From NCBI RefSeq assembly GCF_000001735.4, contig NC_003071.7:16281443-16345442 (forward strand): a stretch of DNA of 64,000 nucleotides. The letters run 5' to 3'. A model generated the notes under the pieces. That model was not told where the DNA came from, ran no database searches, and was given only the letters and a program-made list of their open reading frames with translations. Within the stretch, counting starts at the first letter, position 1. Each line of letters opens with the position of its first letter. Source of the stretch: Arabidopsis thaliana. Taxonomy: Eukaryota > Streptophyta > Magnoliopsida > Brassicales > Brassicaceae. Positions 51,837 through 62,835 of the stretch are shown here, in pieces. Both the position numbers and the translations under genes were made by a program.

Positions 51837-53283
51837 AGGAATACTTTTTTGTTGTAAGTAGTTTATTGATATTCATTATGAATTTATTAATAAACTAATC
51901 TTTTGTTTTCTTGGAACTTATCAAAACCTAAACAAAAATTATGAATGACGGATTCATTTATTCGTATCATTTCCACCTTCCTTTTCGATTCTTTGTTCTC
52001 TTAAGCATAGTAGGTTTAAAGATAGAATTTGACAGATCCTTTGTAAATTATCTCTGGAATCCAATTTTCTCGATATTCGAAAAAGAAAATGGGGATACTG
52101 GCAGCGACCGGATGTTCATATAACAAAGATCATCTTCAATCCTGTTCAACCACACCACCTCAGATATGTAACTTAGCTCTATAGAAGGAGAGCGATGAGG
52201 TACATCTTTAGGACAAATGGCATATGCGTGAAATGGGCGAGACGGTTCTTTTTCGATCCCAAACTTTCTAACGTATTCTAAGGCCGAGGACACCATCCAT
52301 AGATAGCAATAGTGGTTGTCGTATTTCTGCGAGAGTGTTCTTCTGAATTTGCGAAGTCCACTAAGTCTTGTATCGAGTATTCACATTTCTTAGTGTCAAT
52401 TTTTTTCATGTATCAGCCCAACACACCTCTTTGAAAAGAATAGAAAAAAGATGTGTTAAAACCAAATTTTGTTATTTTCATCTCTGTCGTGCGATTAGAG
52501 CACCATTATCAGTAGTTGCTTAGATTGATTCTTAGAAAATTTTGGTTATAAATTAAAAAATTTAATCATAAATAGAATAAAATGTTCTTAGCTTTCATTT
52601 CAAAAAATTTAAAATTAATTATAAGAAAAATCCTAAGAACTAAACTAATACTAACCTAAGATACTACCAATAATTTTAGAAACTTACGGTGGTATGCTTA
52701 GTCTTTCACCGGGCCCATTGTCTCTAACCATTTTTCATCTAATGATTCCGGTACCATCTGGCATTATAAATAAACAACGATTATAAAGTTACTAAAAATA
52801 ACAATACATAGGACCATGGCAGAGAAATCACAAGCTCCCCTGTGCACCAGAAGAATCTTTCGCTCGAAGTCAAGTGTTTGGTGTGAGAGTCTCGCTATGT
52901 AACATGTTTCTCTAAATGACTTTTGTAATGGTATTGGAATCGGAAACTGAAGATGATTGGTGGCTTTTATCATACCTCGTTTCATATAGATGCATATAAC
53001 AATCAATCAACAAATTCACACCTGCTTCATTCTAGCTTGAATAACTTGATGCGAGTTTCTCTTAGTTCCTCGGTAAACAGAGGCAACTTGAATTCTCTCT
53101 AATTGTTATCTCCCAAATGCAGTTTGAATCCTCCTGCACTTGCAATCTTATAGGACTCTTATTCAGTTGTTTAAACTTGTTCAAAGTAAAGTCAAAATTT
53201 TAACTCTTTTTTCTCTGTGTAAGTGAATGATTTACATAAATAAGCAGTCTCCCGTAACCACAGCGACATTAATGAAAAAACAT
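51837..53283. other. Region between SVR1 and the BORCS8-like gene, possible gene relic
   Basis: Two minus-strand frames, 52296-52048 (82 codons) and 53006-52764 (80 codons), have fairly protein-like composition. Examples are VRKFGIEKEPSRPFHAYAICPKD, written here only in part as VRKFGIEKEPSRPFHAYAIC, and RLSHQTLDFERKILLVHRGA. They are unlinked by obvious splice sites and I do not recognise a family. They may be remnants of an old gene or a lowly expressed hypothetical gene. Nothing else stands out. Confidence 0.3.
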
Positions 53284-53979
53284 CTAAATTCTCTCGGCAA
53301 CACGACCACCAACATCCACATTCCCATCCATATCTCCAAGCCATGCCTTGAGACTCGCTTCTTTACCTGCCTTGAACTCCTCAAACTTTGTTGTCTCCAC
53401 AATATGTTCACCTTTCCCTGAGTCCTCTTCTTCTTCTTCTTTTAACTCATTGCTTTGCACATTGGGGTCAGCCTCTGACTTTTGTTCTTTGAAATCAAGT
53501 TGTGGCCATTTGATGTTGCTTGCCTTCTCCTTAGCCGTCATGAAGACTGATGTGAAATAGTTGCTGCTTTCACTATTATCCTGGCTGTTATCAGAACCAC
53601 GCGTTCTTGTTGTTATACTGCTGGATCTGCTCCAAGGACTTGTGGAGTTGAGGATGACCCCTCTCCTCGGTTGTTTCGAAGACATTATCGCTAAAGAGTT
53701 CTTAATGTCTCCTATCATCTCATCAGCAATAGGTGAACCACAGTCTTTCATAGATTTCACCATGGCTATAGAATCTTCCAAGTCTTCGGTATGCAAGCCT
53801 GTTTCACGGGACTTCTCCAAAACGTTGTTGTTGAGATTAATAACATTCGGTGCTGCGTTTCGGATGTGCTGTTGAATGTAGTAAAGCCCCACTGAGGGTT
53901 CATTTGCAATGTACTTTATCATCTCCGCTAAGCTCTCGTTTATCTCCGCAAAACCATCAACAGTAGAGAACTCATGCAT
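53284..53979 (-). CDS. BORCS8/MEF2BNB-like protein
   Basis: 231 aa in a single coding exon. The start codon at 53979 is one base after a 3' splice site (TTACAG|A ATG), so the rest of the leader is a separate exon (donor CCT|GTAAGT near 54606). Residues 25-39, ANEPSVGLYYIQQHI, closely match the ANEPSVALYRLQEHV stretch of animal MEF2BNB (BORCS8) as I remember it. That protein is a subunit of the BORC complex, which positions lysosomes. The N-terminal 90 residues or so are the conserved part and are helical. Residues 95-200 are Ser-rich then very acidic (a run of Glu near 195), and the tail is plant-specific. Probable role in late endosome or vacuole trafficking, by homology only. Locus At2g39170. 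Confidence 0.8.
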   Translation of the reverse strand: MHEFSTVDGFAEINESLAEMIKYIANEPSVGLYYIQQHIRNAAPNVINLNNNVLEKSRETGLHTEDLEDSIAMVKSMKDCGSPIADEMIGDIKNSLAIMSSKQPRRGVILNSTSPWSRSSSITTRTRGSDNSQDNSESSNYFTSVFMTAKEKASNIKWPQLDFKEQKSEADPNVQSNELKEEEEEDSGKGEHIVETTKFEEFKAGKEASLKAWLGDMDGNVDVGGRVAERI

Positions 53980-53980
53980 T

Positions 53981-54606
53981 CTGTAACAAAAAAATAAAAA
54001 TAATCCCAAACATCTTAAGGTCTCTAGAATCAACAGTAACAAAGGAAACCTAGCACACCTGGTCAAGAACAATCAAAACAGAACTAGAAAATACAAAATA
54101 AACAATGCCAATAACAATGTTGACCAAACGAGAGGTTTGAGAATCTTCAAAGGAATCTAATGCAAACTACGTTTCACAAGTGATCCAAGAGAAGCTAAGG
54201 TTAACAAAAGAGAGCCTTCAATGAATTGAGGACTAATTATATCAACCTCTAATACATTTAGTGTTGCAGAGTAATGCAAAATCACAACCATGTCCAATCA
54301 CTTTGCCTACACGAATCATCTGTACAATTTCTAGATAACATCTTATCATTCACCAAAAAACTAAAATTACAAAAAAATATCACTTTAACTCCATAAGCAT
54401 TCAAGTTTCAGTAAGAATACACAGTTTAGCAAACAATTCAACACCTAAAACCCCTTCAATCACTATCCAATGAAAACGCCCAATTTTTTACTAGCTAGGC
54501 CTTCAAACACCAAAGCGATTCAATAACATAAACCCAGATGGAAAAATCTCCTAAAACCACCAAAAGAACAAAACTTGAGAAAGAAGAAGAGATAATTATA
54601 ACTTAC
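53981..54606 (-). other. 5' UTR intron of the BORCS8-like gene
   Basis: Minus strand: donor GTAAGT reading from 54606, acceptor TTACAG ending at 53981, immediately before the coding exon. About 626 bases, AT-rich. The upstream non-coding exon runs from about 54607 to 54780. Confidence 0.7.
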
Positions 54607-54780
54607 AGGAAACCCTAGATGACGACGAAACAGAGAGAAAAGAGGAGAATCGGTGGTAATAGGGTTCTTCGATTATCAATTTCTCTGTCAATAAAGAATT
54701 GTGTCTCTCCTGATTTGTTCCTCCTATCATTTGATCACGGGTTCCCAAAAAGAAAAAGTAAAATTTCTGAGCTTCCTTCA

Positions 54781-55743
54781 CGGTGAAGTGCAGACAAAAA
54801 TTGGTGCATAAGGAAGAAGACGACGATAATAATCCCCAAAATTGTTAGGTCCACGTTCTCTGTCCACGTCATCTTTCGCACGTGTCTGCCTCTTACCTCG
54901 CACGTTTGGGTGGTAATCGTTTGTGAGATTTCGGACAAAAGAAGAAAACAAGTTAACTTCGGTCGGAATCTTAAAACTTCTTTATGAAACTTCAAACAAG
55001 TCCTCCAATTACTATATGATTACAAGATCAACTCTTATCTTTGGTAAATACGTCTTTAACCCCTTCATAATATATAATAAAGAGATAAGGCTGTGTGGAT
55101 ATTGTTGTACTCCTGAAAATTTTTACGGTTTAACAAAAATAAGAGAATGAGAAATCAATTAAAAAATTCGAAACAAAGACATTAAGTCATTAACCCACTT
55201 TACTAATTCGTTCGCGATATATACTTATGGGAAATGCAATGTATAATGAGTCTGAATATCTTTCGGCGAATGTAAATAATTATTTTAACTCAAACAAACA
55301 ATACATAGTTATAAGAAACCACGTAGCTTACATCTATTAAGAACCTAAATAAGGACGACGAAAAAACAAATACGAATGATTCTTTGAAAAATGGGTAGTC
55401 ACATTAGGTTAACATACAAACACATTACACAAACGAATGCTGATTAACAAGCACATACGAATATTTAAATAATCATGGGTTGTCGACAATAACAAATGGT
55501 CATGGCCTCATGGGCCAACAAAAGGTCAAAGGGGTCAAAATTAAGCTAAAGCCTGAGCTAGTAGGGTCCTAAAATCGAATTTCAACCATTTCGTCTACTC
55601 TTGTTTTCTTTTAATAATCTGGAGATGAATAATTTAGTAGTATTAATCTACTGAAAGTGGTCTGACCATTAGACTCCCCTCCTACGCTTATATCTATTGA
55701 CCATACGAGTTCAATCCACGGGTTATGCTGGTTATAAAACAAA

Positions 55744-55774
<31 letters not shown>

Positions 55775-57620
55775 GTTAACTAAAGAAGCTGATGATTCAT
55801 AAAATAAAAAGTGAAAAGGTTTTACATAATTTCAAAAGAAATACATTGTGAATAATATTCAACAAAGGAAGTAGAAACACACACAAACTTATATCAGCGA
55901 AGTAAAATTTATTTAATTATTTTCGTGGACTAATTTAAGTTTTGTTTCTTCAAGTATCCAACAGCCTGATTAAATATGTTATTAATATTTTTTTGAAAGA
56001 ATATTTTTTTTTTCTATTGTATATACAGGTTTGTTATGTATACATGAAAAATATTCACGTAAACTGTTTGAATTATTTATGAATTTGTTTTATTAAATCA
56101 TAAAGAACATTTCTTTAAGTAAAAAGTATTTATGAATTTGTCAACTATCTATTTAGATCCGAATTATCGCATTGAGGACTCGATTTTTCAACTTATTCAA
56201 AAATTGTTCGCCTATTTTAGTAAATCCGGGGTGTCATGATAACAAAATGCTTAATTTTCAGAATGCAACATAAATCAACAAGTCAAAGTCATTGAATTGG
56301 AAAACATAAAAATAGTAACTTTATTATTAGTAGCAATTCAACAACATGGATTATCATTTCCTAAAAAAACAAGCTGTAAAAGAGGATTGAAAAAGTAAAA
56401 AACAAAATAGGATACGGCCTAATTTGACATGTTAAGAAGAAATGCTTGCAAGTTACGGAAAAATAGACTAACTAGAGGCTAGCTAGAGATGTCACGATTT
56501 TGGTTGAAAGATGAACTGAGTTTTAATCAAGTTTAGTTTTCAGTTTAATATCAAAACAAAATCATTTAAGGACTTTTTAAAAGAAATAGGGTATGTGGAT
56601 TGATTAGTTGGCACCTACTTTGCTTGGGGTGATTATTGATCCCGCGCCAAGAGATTAACTGCATGGTATGTTTGGAGACTTTCTAATCCAAGCGTGGACC
56701 ACCAAACTAAACACTTACCATGTTTGCTCTTTAAAACATTGTTATTTTCTACTTGAAATATTAAGTCCTATCATTAGGCTGATAATATTATTACATATAT
56801 GATTATATATTAATTGGCGTGAACAAATGGTCGCGACTGCCAACAATAGCCGGAAAATGCAAAATAATTTTGATAGTGCTCCACGGGAGTTATTATTTTT
56901 TTTTTTTTGCGAATTGTGATCTGAATACAATGAATGTGTTTATACTAATACGCCACTATTCACATCAGCGAATTAAATTGTGCAAACCTTAAATATACAA
57001 ATAGTTATTGTAGATGTTTTATGTTAAGGATAACTGGAAAAAAAAAAATCAAGAAGAACAGTTTTGTGGTACGTATGAAATATCTGATGTAATTCCCAAG
57101 TCTTTAGAGTGATGTCCACACTAGGACTTGACTTATAACATGAATGCAATTTATTTGCTAAAACCAAAATATTTGAGAAAATAGATTGACAGAATACACC
57201 CGATGCAGATGGTCCACAAATTTACCATTATTCATTCCATAGATACGTGTGAGCGAATAAATCTACGTACAACTCACATAGAAACACAAAACAAATATGA
57301 AAAATATATACTATATAAGAATGCTTGCGCATGCATATATTTCTAAAGACATGTGATAATCGGTGGGTACAGCAAGGATTAGGTAGCTAACACTATGTAT
57401 TGTTCCTTAGTCTAAACAGAAGAGTCAAACAGAGAATCTTAGTTTAAAGTTTAAACAATTACTTCATTTCTCTCTATATACTTTCTTAAAGCCAATGTCC
57501 TCTCACTGAATATATTATAGTAATCATTCATTAGTTGCAAGATTATGGGTCGTGACCTTTCTTTTCATAGTTTGTTGCTTACATTATTACAGTAGACAAT
57601 AGATATGAGGTGTGCCATAA
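54781..57620. other. Intergenic, BORCS8-like gene to MIR160A upstream region
   Basis: About 2.8 kb of AT-rich DNA with no supported gene. Long T runs lie at 55743-55769 and 56889-56908. A possible tRNA-derived SINE lies at 55640-55770. Short frames are domain-free. Confidence 0.5.
55640..55770 (+). mobile_element. Possible tRNA-derived SINE
   Basis: Has tRNA-like internal promoter parts in the right order: AGTGGTCTGACCATTAGACT (box A-like) at about 55658-55677 and GAGTTCAATCC (box B; matches GWTCRANNC) at about 55708-55718. A T-rich tail follows at 55743-55769. No clear target duplication was found, so this is tentative. It could be a decayed tRNA gene copy instead. Confidence 0.35.
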
Positions 57621-58127
57621 TTCTCGGTTAATAATAGCCTTTATATGCATATACACAATATATGAAAGAGGTAATTAAAAGAATATATGTGGAATTGAAA
57701 TGATAATAATAAAAAATGGAAGTGTGGAAAAAGGTGGAGGAGATAGAGGAATCCATGTGTATCCAAGCACTTGCAGACAAAATGAGCTTCAGAGAAGAGA
57801 AAAGCAACCTTTAGCTTTTTTAAGACCACCAGACTCAGAAAAGGAGATTTCAAACACACTCTCTCCTCTTTTAGGGTTCTTATATATTTCTCTCTCCTCT
57901 TCTTTAATTATGTCCTGAGAAAATATCCTTCTCCTTCTCACTTAATCATACCCACCACCAATCCATGATGCATCATCTGATCTCATCATGCATGTGTGAT
58001 GATAGATGGATGATGATGTGTATGGATGTCTATATTTAGTGGGTGTGTGTGAGGATGAGATGCAAAAGCAACCCCACGAGCAATCCTTGTTTCACTCTCA
58101 AAAGACTAAACAAATTAACCAAAAATA

Positions 58128-58130
<3 letters not shown>

Positions 58131-58200
<70 letters not shown>
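58131..58200. repeat. (AT)35 microsatellite upstream of MIR160A
   Basis: 70 bases of uninterrupted AT, about 230 bases before the TATA-like site of MIR160A. Likely to vary in length between individuals. Confidence 0.95.
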
Positions 58201-58203
<3 letters not shown>

Positions 58204-58426
58204 CTAACTTTAGCCTTTGCCTTTCTCTTCTCACTTGCCCTTTCCTTAGGGTTTCTTGTGGGTCTTTCTTTTTCCCTTTGTTCATTTTTTCAATTTTTCT
58301 CATTTATCATGATTTATTTTTGCTTTTTGACCCAAACACCTCTCCTTTAATTTGCTTGCCTCTTGTCTACATATACATATATTTATATACACACATGTAT
58401 CTCTCTCATCCCACCCTTAATTGTTT

Positions 58427-58433
58427 TATATAA
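58427..58433 (+). promoter_or_regulatory. Probable TATA box of MIR160A
   Basis: TTTATATAAACC, about 390 bases before the hairpin. Followed by a CT-rich stretch typical of a start region. Confidence 0.5.
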
Positions 58434-58820
58434 ACCATTTCTCCTCCTCTCTCCATCACCTTCAATCTCTCTCGATCTCTCTCTGGATCCCCAATCTCAC
58501 CTCCATGTTTTGTTTGTTGATTCCCATCTTCTCTTTTGTCTTTTCACCAAATCGTCATTTAAGGCTTCAAGAACAGTAACCCCAATTCCTCCACAAGAGG
58601 GAGAGAAAACAAAAGATCTTCCAATTCCATTCTCGTACATGCAAATCACAATCCATGCCATAGATTGTTTCTATTCCTCCTTATTTATTGCTTGTATCTG
58701 TTCATGCATGGACCAGGTGGAGAGAGCATTACTTAAAAATAGAATTAGCTATCTGTTTTAGGCGAATTAGTTTCCTTACATAACCATGTATATGTCATGA
58801 CGCATATACATATGTAGATG

Positions 58821-58942
58821 TATATGTATTATATATGTATGCCTGGCTCCCTGTATGCCATATGCTGAGCCCATCGAGTATCGATGACCTCCGTGGATGG
58901 CGTATGAGGAGCCATGCATATCCTCATACATATATAATTATG
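58821..58942 (+). ncRNA. MIR160A: microRNA precursor MIR160A
   Basis: Mature miR160a occupies 58840-58860, beginning TGCCTGGCTCCC and ending GTATGCCA. The opposite arm, 58900-58920 (GCGTATGAGGAGCC onward), is the star strand, with about 39 bases of loop region between the arms. The lower stem extends through TATATGTATTATATATGTA on the left and TACATATATAATTATG on the right. miR160 directs cleavage of mRNAs for AUXIN RESPONSE FACTORS 10, 16 and 17. The hairpin and mature sequence are exact by memory. The order between the neighbouring loci fits MIR160A (At2g39175). Confidence 0.97.
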
Positions 58943-61900
58943 TTTTGGTACCAATTGAATTGTGTTGATGAGCTTGTTTTGTAGAAGTCTCTGTTCATTG
59001 CCTCATCATGTGTAGAAGAGATTAGAGGTACCTCACGAATCCATCATATGCTTTTTTCTTGTGACTTCCCATATATTCCTTTGTTAGATATTTTGGTGAC
59101 GTTCTCTCTCTGATTCCGTTCTTTCAATTCGTATTTTTCCAGTACACATGTTTGTCATATCATAGCACTTTTTACGAGGATTTCTTCTGTGTTCACATCA
59201 GTTTGGCATTTTGTTTTATTTTTTAAAAGGAAATGGTTAATTATAACATAGCTAATTATTACATTCCCGTACGGTTCAGATAGCCTTTGTATCTTTTCAA
59301 TCATATCGGTTTTATGAATCTAGTTGTATATGTAAATAATTTTTGACCTACCCTTTTCTCTAATTATAACCCTTGTTAAATTTTGGTTTCAAATGCACAA
59401 TTGTTTACACATGCACGAAGTTGGAACACCACACATTTCGGACTTTTGTTTTCGTGAGGTTTTGCAATAATTGCATATGGTTTGTTGGTCTCACATTGCC
59501 TCATATTATGCTTTTGTAATAAAAATATACACTACTTAAGATAAACTTATACTTAGGAGTATAAAGTTCAAGAATTTGTAAGATTCGATTAGAAATAGAC
59601 AACCTATTTTGTCTATTTACTTAGGAAAATATGTTTGTTTTGTTTAGTTATGGATATGTATATATTATAGATTAAATTCATTCTTCACGAAATATTGGTT
59701 AGAGCTATATCTATATTTCGTAAATCCACTAAAAGTAAATCATATTTAGGTATCTAGACAAGAACAATAAATAGAAATTTCTGAAGTGCACAAGTAATTT
59801 TTCAATATACTTAAGCAAAAAGAAAATTCAGATGTACGCTATAAATAAGTTGTAGCAGTTATCGCGTTGCCGTTATGTTAAAATTTATTCGTTAGTCACT
59901 TTATTGTGTGTCTATTAATTTATTGCAAATTTGAACTTTATGAGTATTGATCTCTTAAAGATTTTCTTAAACAGTGACAATGTGAAATTTGAAAAGGATT
60001 TGTAAGAGTCTTAATGAATGATTCGAAGAGCAATGTGAGAACCAAAGTCAGTTTTAAGTCGTTTGTCTTGGTCTATTAGACTATTACTATAATTTCTTCA
60101 GGTATTATTATTCTCGGGCCAACTAACCTTACACTATTTGTTGTTAATGATTTGACTTGCATCTGAAAAAAAAACAAGATACGAAAACTTTAATGTTATT
60201 AAATTGGAGAAACCCTAGGAAAGGGTGAGCCTGCGGTGCCTGTAATTATTCCAAGCATCCATCCAACCACGCGTGAGACTGTTGACACAAACACACATGA
60301 CAATGTATAGCCTCAACTTTTTATAGTTTTCTATTCACTATTTCTTCTTTTCTAAGAAGAAATTGTTAATTACTTTTTCTTCATTTTTATGATTCTTTTG
60401 TATATAAACATATTTTATTTATGTAAATATTAACTATACGTAAATATTAGTTGTTGTTTGATACTAGTAATGTTAGAAGTTGTATTATAGGAATCATGCA
60501 TGGCTATTTTAGACTCAAGAGATTGTAAATCCAATTATTAATTGGTATATTAGATAAAAGATATTAAATATTATATTTATTTATGTTATGCAGCACATAT
60601 TCACAATTTTATTCCATAAGATTCATAACATAAATAAAATATAATTTTTAATATCTTTAATATATTTAAGACTAGCTTTTACGAAATTTCTAATATGAAA
60701 AGATTTCTAACTGTATATTAAGTTTATAATGCAATTTGATGTAAAAAATTTACAAACAAAATATTATTTTTTATTTTTCTTGTGCAATAATATATCTTAG
60801 TTAGTATAAGGAACAAACCCAAATTATGATATATGCGTTGAGGAAGAAACATTCATTCGAAATCCAACACGTACCAAAATTCTTTGTAGTCTCAATTATT
60901 TGATTTCGCCAGTTAGTCAATATTCGTTTCATAGACTCGTAGTACATCACTTCACTGAATAAATATTTCATTTTTTATCATTTTATTTTAATGCTAAATA
61001 TGAAGTTTGATATTGGGACTATAAAACCATGGGTGGTAAGGTAATGATGAAAGGAAAAATAGAAGGAAATAATGTTTTCATTGCTTTGGGAATCAGCTTT
61101 TTTATATCATCAACAAATAAATATTATTGTAAGAATCATTAAAGAAAATGTTGTTTATAATAATGATAAGGAGATGGACCACACTAGTCCCTATATATCT
61201 TGTGATTGGGCATTAGGGAATGATGAAATGTATTTTTTTTTTCTAGTATATCAGTCAAAGTAGGTCAACAAAATAATTTCAACAACCGAGGGCCACGCTT
61301 ATTTCACCTTTTCCAATCAATTATTCTTGTAATTTCGAATTCTAAATTCTAATTATACTTAGACCGTTATCGATCTGTGACATGATGTGATTTGTATGTA
61401 CATATAAGACAGATTCTACCTCTGAGTGTGGTTTATTAACTTATTCTCTCTGCGACAAAATAAAATAAAATTATTCTCTCTATTGTTTTCGTATATTTAA
61501 ATCATTAATGTGTTTTTCCTTTTTCGTCGAAATAAACATATTATAGTGTGTTCGGTCCGAGTCCAAAAACAGTTTCGGTCCATCCTTAAAAGAAAATTTT
61601 GGGTTAGTAAATTTCGATATAATCCTGTTTTAACCAAGTTTAGGGTTGTCCGAATCTGAAAAAGGAAAGAAAAACTGATTTCTGTAAATATTTAAACAAT
61701 ATTGTCATAATTGTTGTTTTCTTCTGTGAAATGAACTATTTTTACAAAGGAATGATCGAAACTGGTTTTGAGAAATGCCAAAAAATGAATTCGTCCAAAC
61801 AACAAAACAAAGACGTCTTCTCCAAGCACTATATATATGCTACAAAAACGTCTTGTAGCTATTCGCGTAATTTGGTATCAAGAAGACGGTTTTCAAAACA

Positions 61901-62835
61901 AAATCAGAAAGTGATGTCAAATATGCAGTGGTATAAAAAGTTGAATGTTCTTCATCTCAAAATACAAAACACAGATACCAAACCATTTCACAAAAAATAA
62001 AAAATTGTTTTCTATTTGAAATATTAAACACGGTTTCTAAAACATTTTATTTGTTTCTCTAAAATATTTTAAATTAATACACCTTAAACTTTGCCAGATT
62101 TTAGAGATGAAAGTGCTATAGACTCATTTCTTTTTTTTTTCACGTTAAGCTCTCTTAAGTTTATGATTAGGTGAAAACCAACTAAACTACAACAGAAGCC
62201 CACGTTGATGCGTGTAATCAAACCATTAAGAGAGTTAACATATGAATGAACCGAAACTAAACCCGATTAAAAGTAACAACTGATTGTGTTTATGACATAA
62301 AATTTAAGAAATAACTGCGTAATTGCTCTTTCTAGTGTGTGACTTCAATTTGTATGAAGAAAGAATGAATACCCTAGAATGAAAACCAAAGTTGCTCTTG
62401 GTTTTTAACCGGTTTAGCTAATACTTAACCGGCCTAATTTGCTAATTCCATTAGTTCTGAATTGCCACGTGAACATATATGTTAACGAAGTATATATAGT
62501 CGTTATTTAGATAAGTTAATGGAAGTAATAAGGTTGAAAATGAATACTTCTAATATTCGATGGCTAAATATGTTTACACTTTGATCATAAGAAATAAGAA
62601 GAGACTTATAACATTAGCCTGCAAATTGAACTATGCAAGTGCATGCAACAACAGATTATACTATTAACAACCTAACCAGTAACTAGTTATAACCACTAAG
62701 TTAGGACATTTTCTGATTCAGTTTGAAAAACAAATCCGTGTTTTTATTACTTTGACAATCAATTTATCATACAATTTGTAAGGAGAAACAAAAACAATGC
62801 TGAATATATTTCACATTTTGAGAGGCTTCAGCAAC
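58943..62835. other. Intergenic, MIR160A to CCR2
   Basis: About 3.9 kb, AT-rich. The first few hundred bases are probably the rest of the primary miRNA transcript. It holds an AT-rich inverted repeat at 60555-60659. No protein gene I can support, although a frame at 61731-62000 is open. Confidence 0.5.
60555..60659. repeat. AT-rich inverted repeat, 36-base arms
   Basis: Left arm 60555-60590 (TAAAAGATATTAAATATTAT onward to TTATGTTATG). Right arm 60624-60659 is its near reverse complement (CATAACATAAATAAAATATA onward). The arms match at about nine bases in ten and the loop is about 33 bases. Could be a MITE remnant or a young hairpin RNA locus. Confidence 0.65.

Larger units (their letters stand above)
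57621..58800. other. MIR160A promoter and 5' part of primary transcript
   Basis: Contains a (AT)n tract at 58131-58200 and, at 58427-58433, a probable TATA box (TATATAA) for the miRNA gene. The open frame at 58363-58761 shows no domain and is taken as chance within the primary transcript. Confidence 0.5.

Noticed and set aside
58363-58761. Open frame of 132 codons inside the MIR160A transcript region
   Set aside because: Low-complexity start, no domain, and it lies in the primary miRNA transcript. Taken as chance, though a short miPEP-like product cannot be excluded.
61731-62000. Open frame of 89 codons upstream of CCR2
   Set aside because: Lys/Asn/Ser-rich, no domain, no splice or promoter support; looks like AT-rich chance frame.
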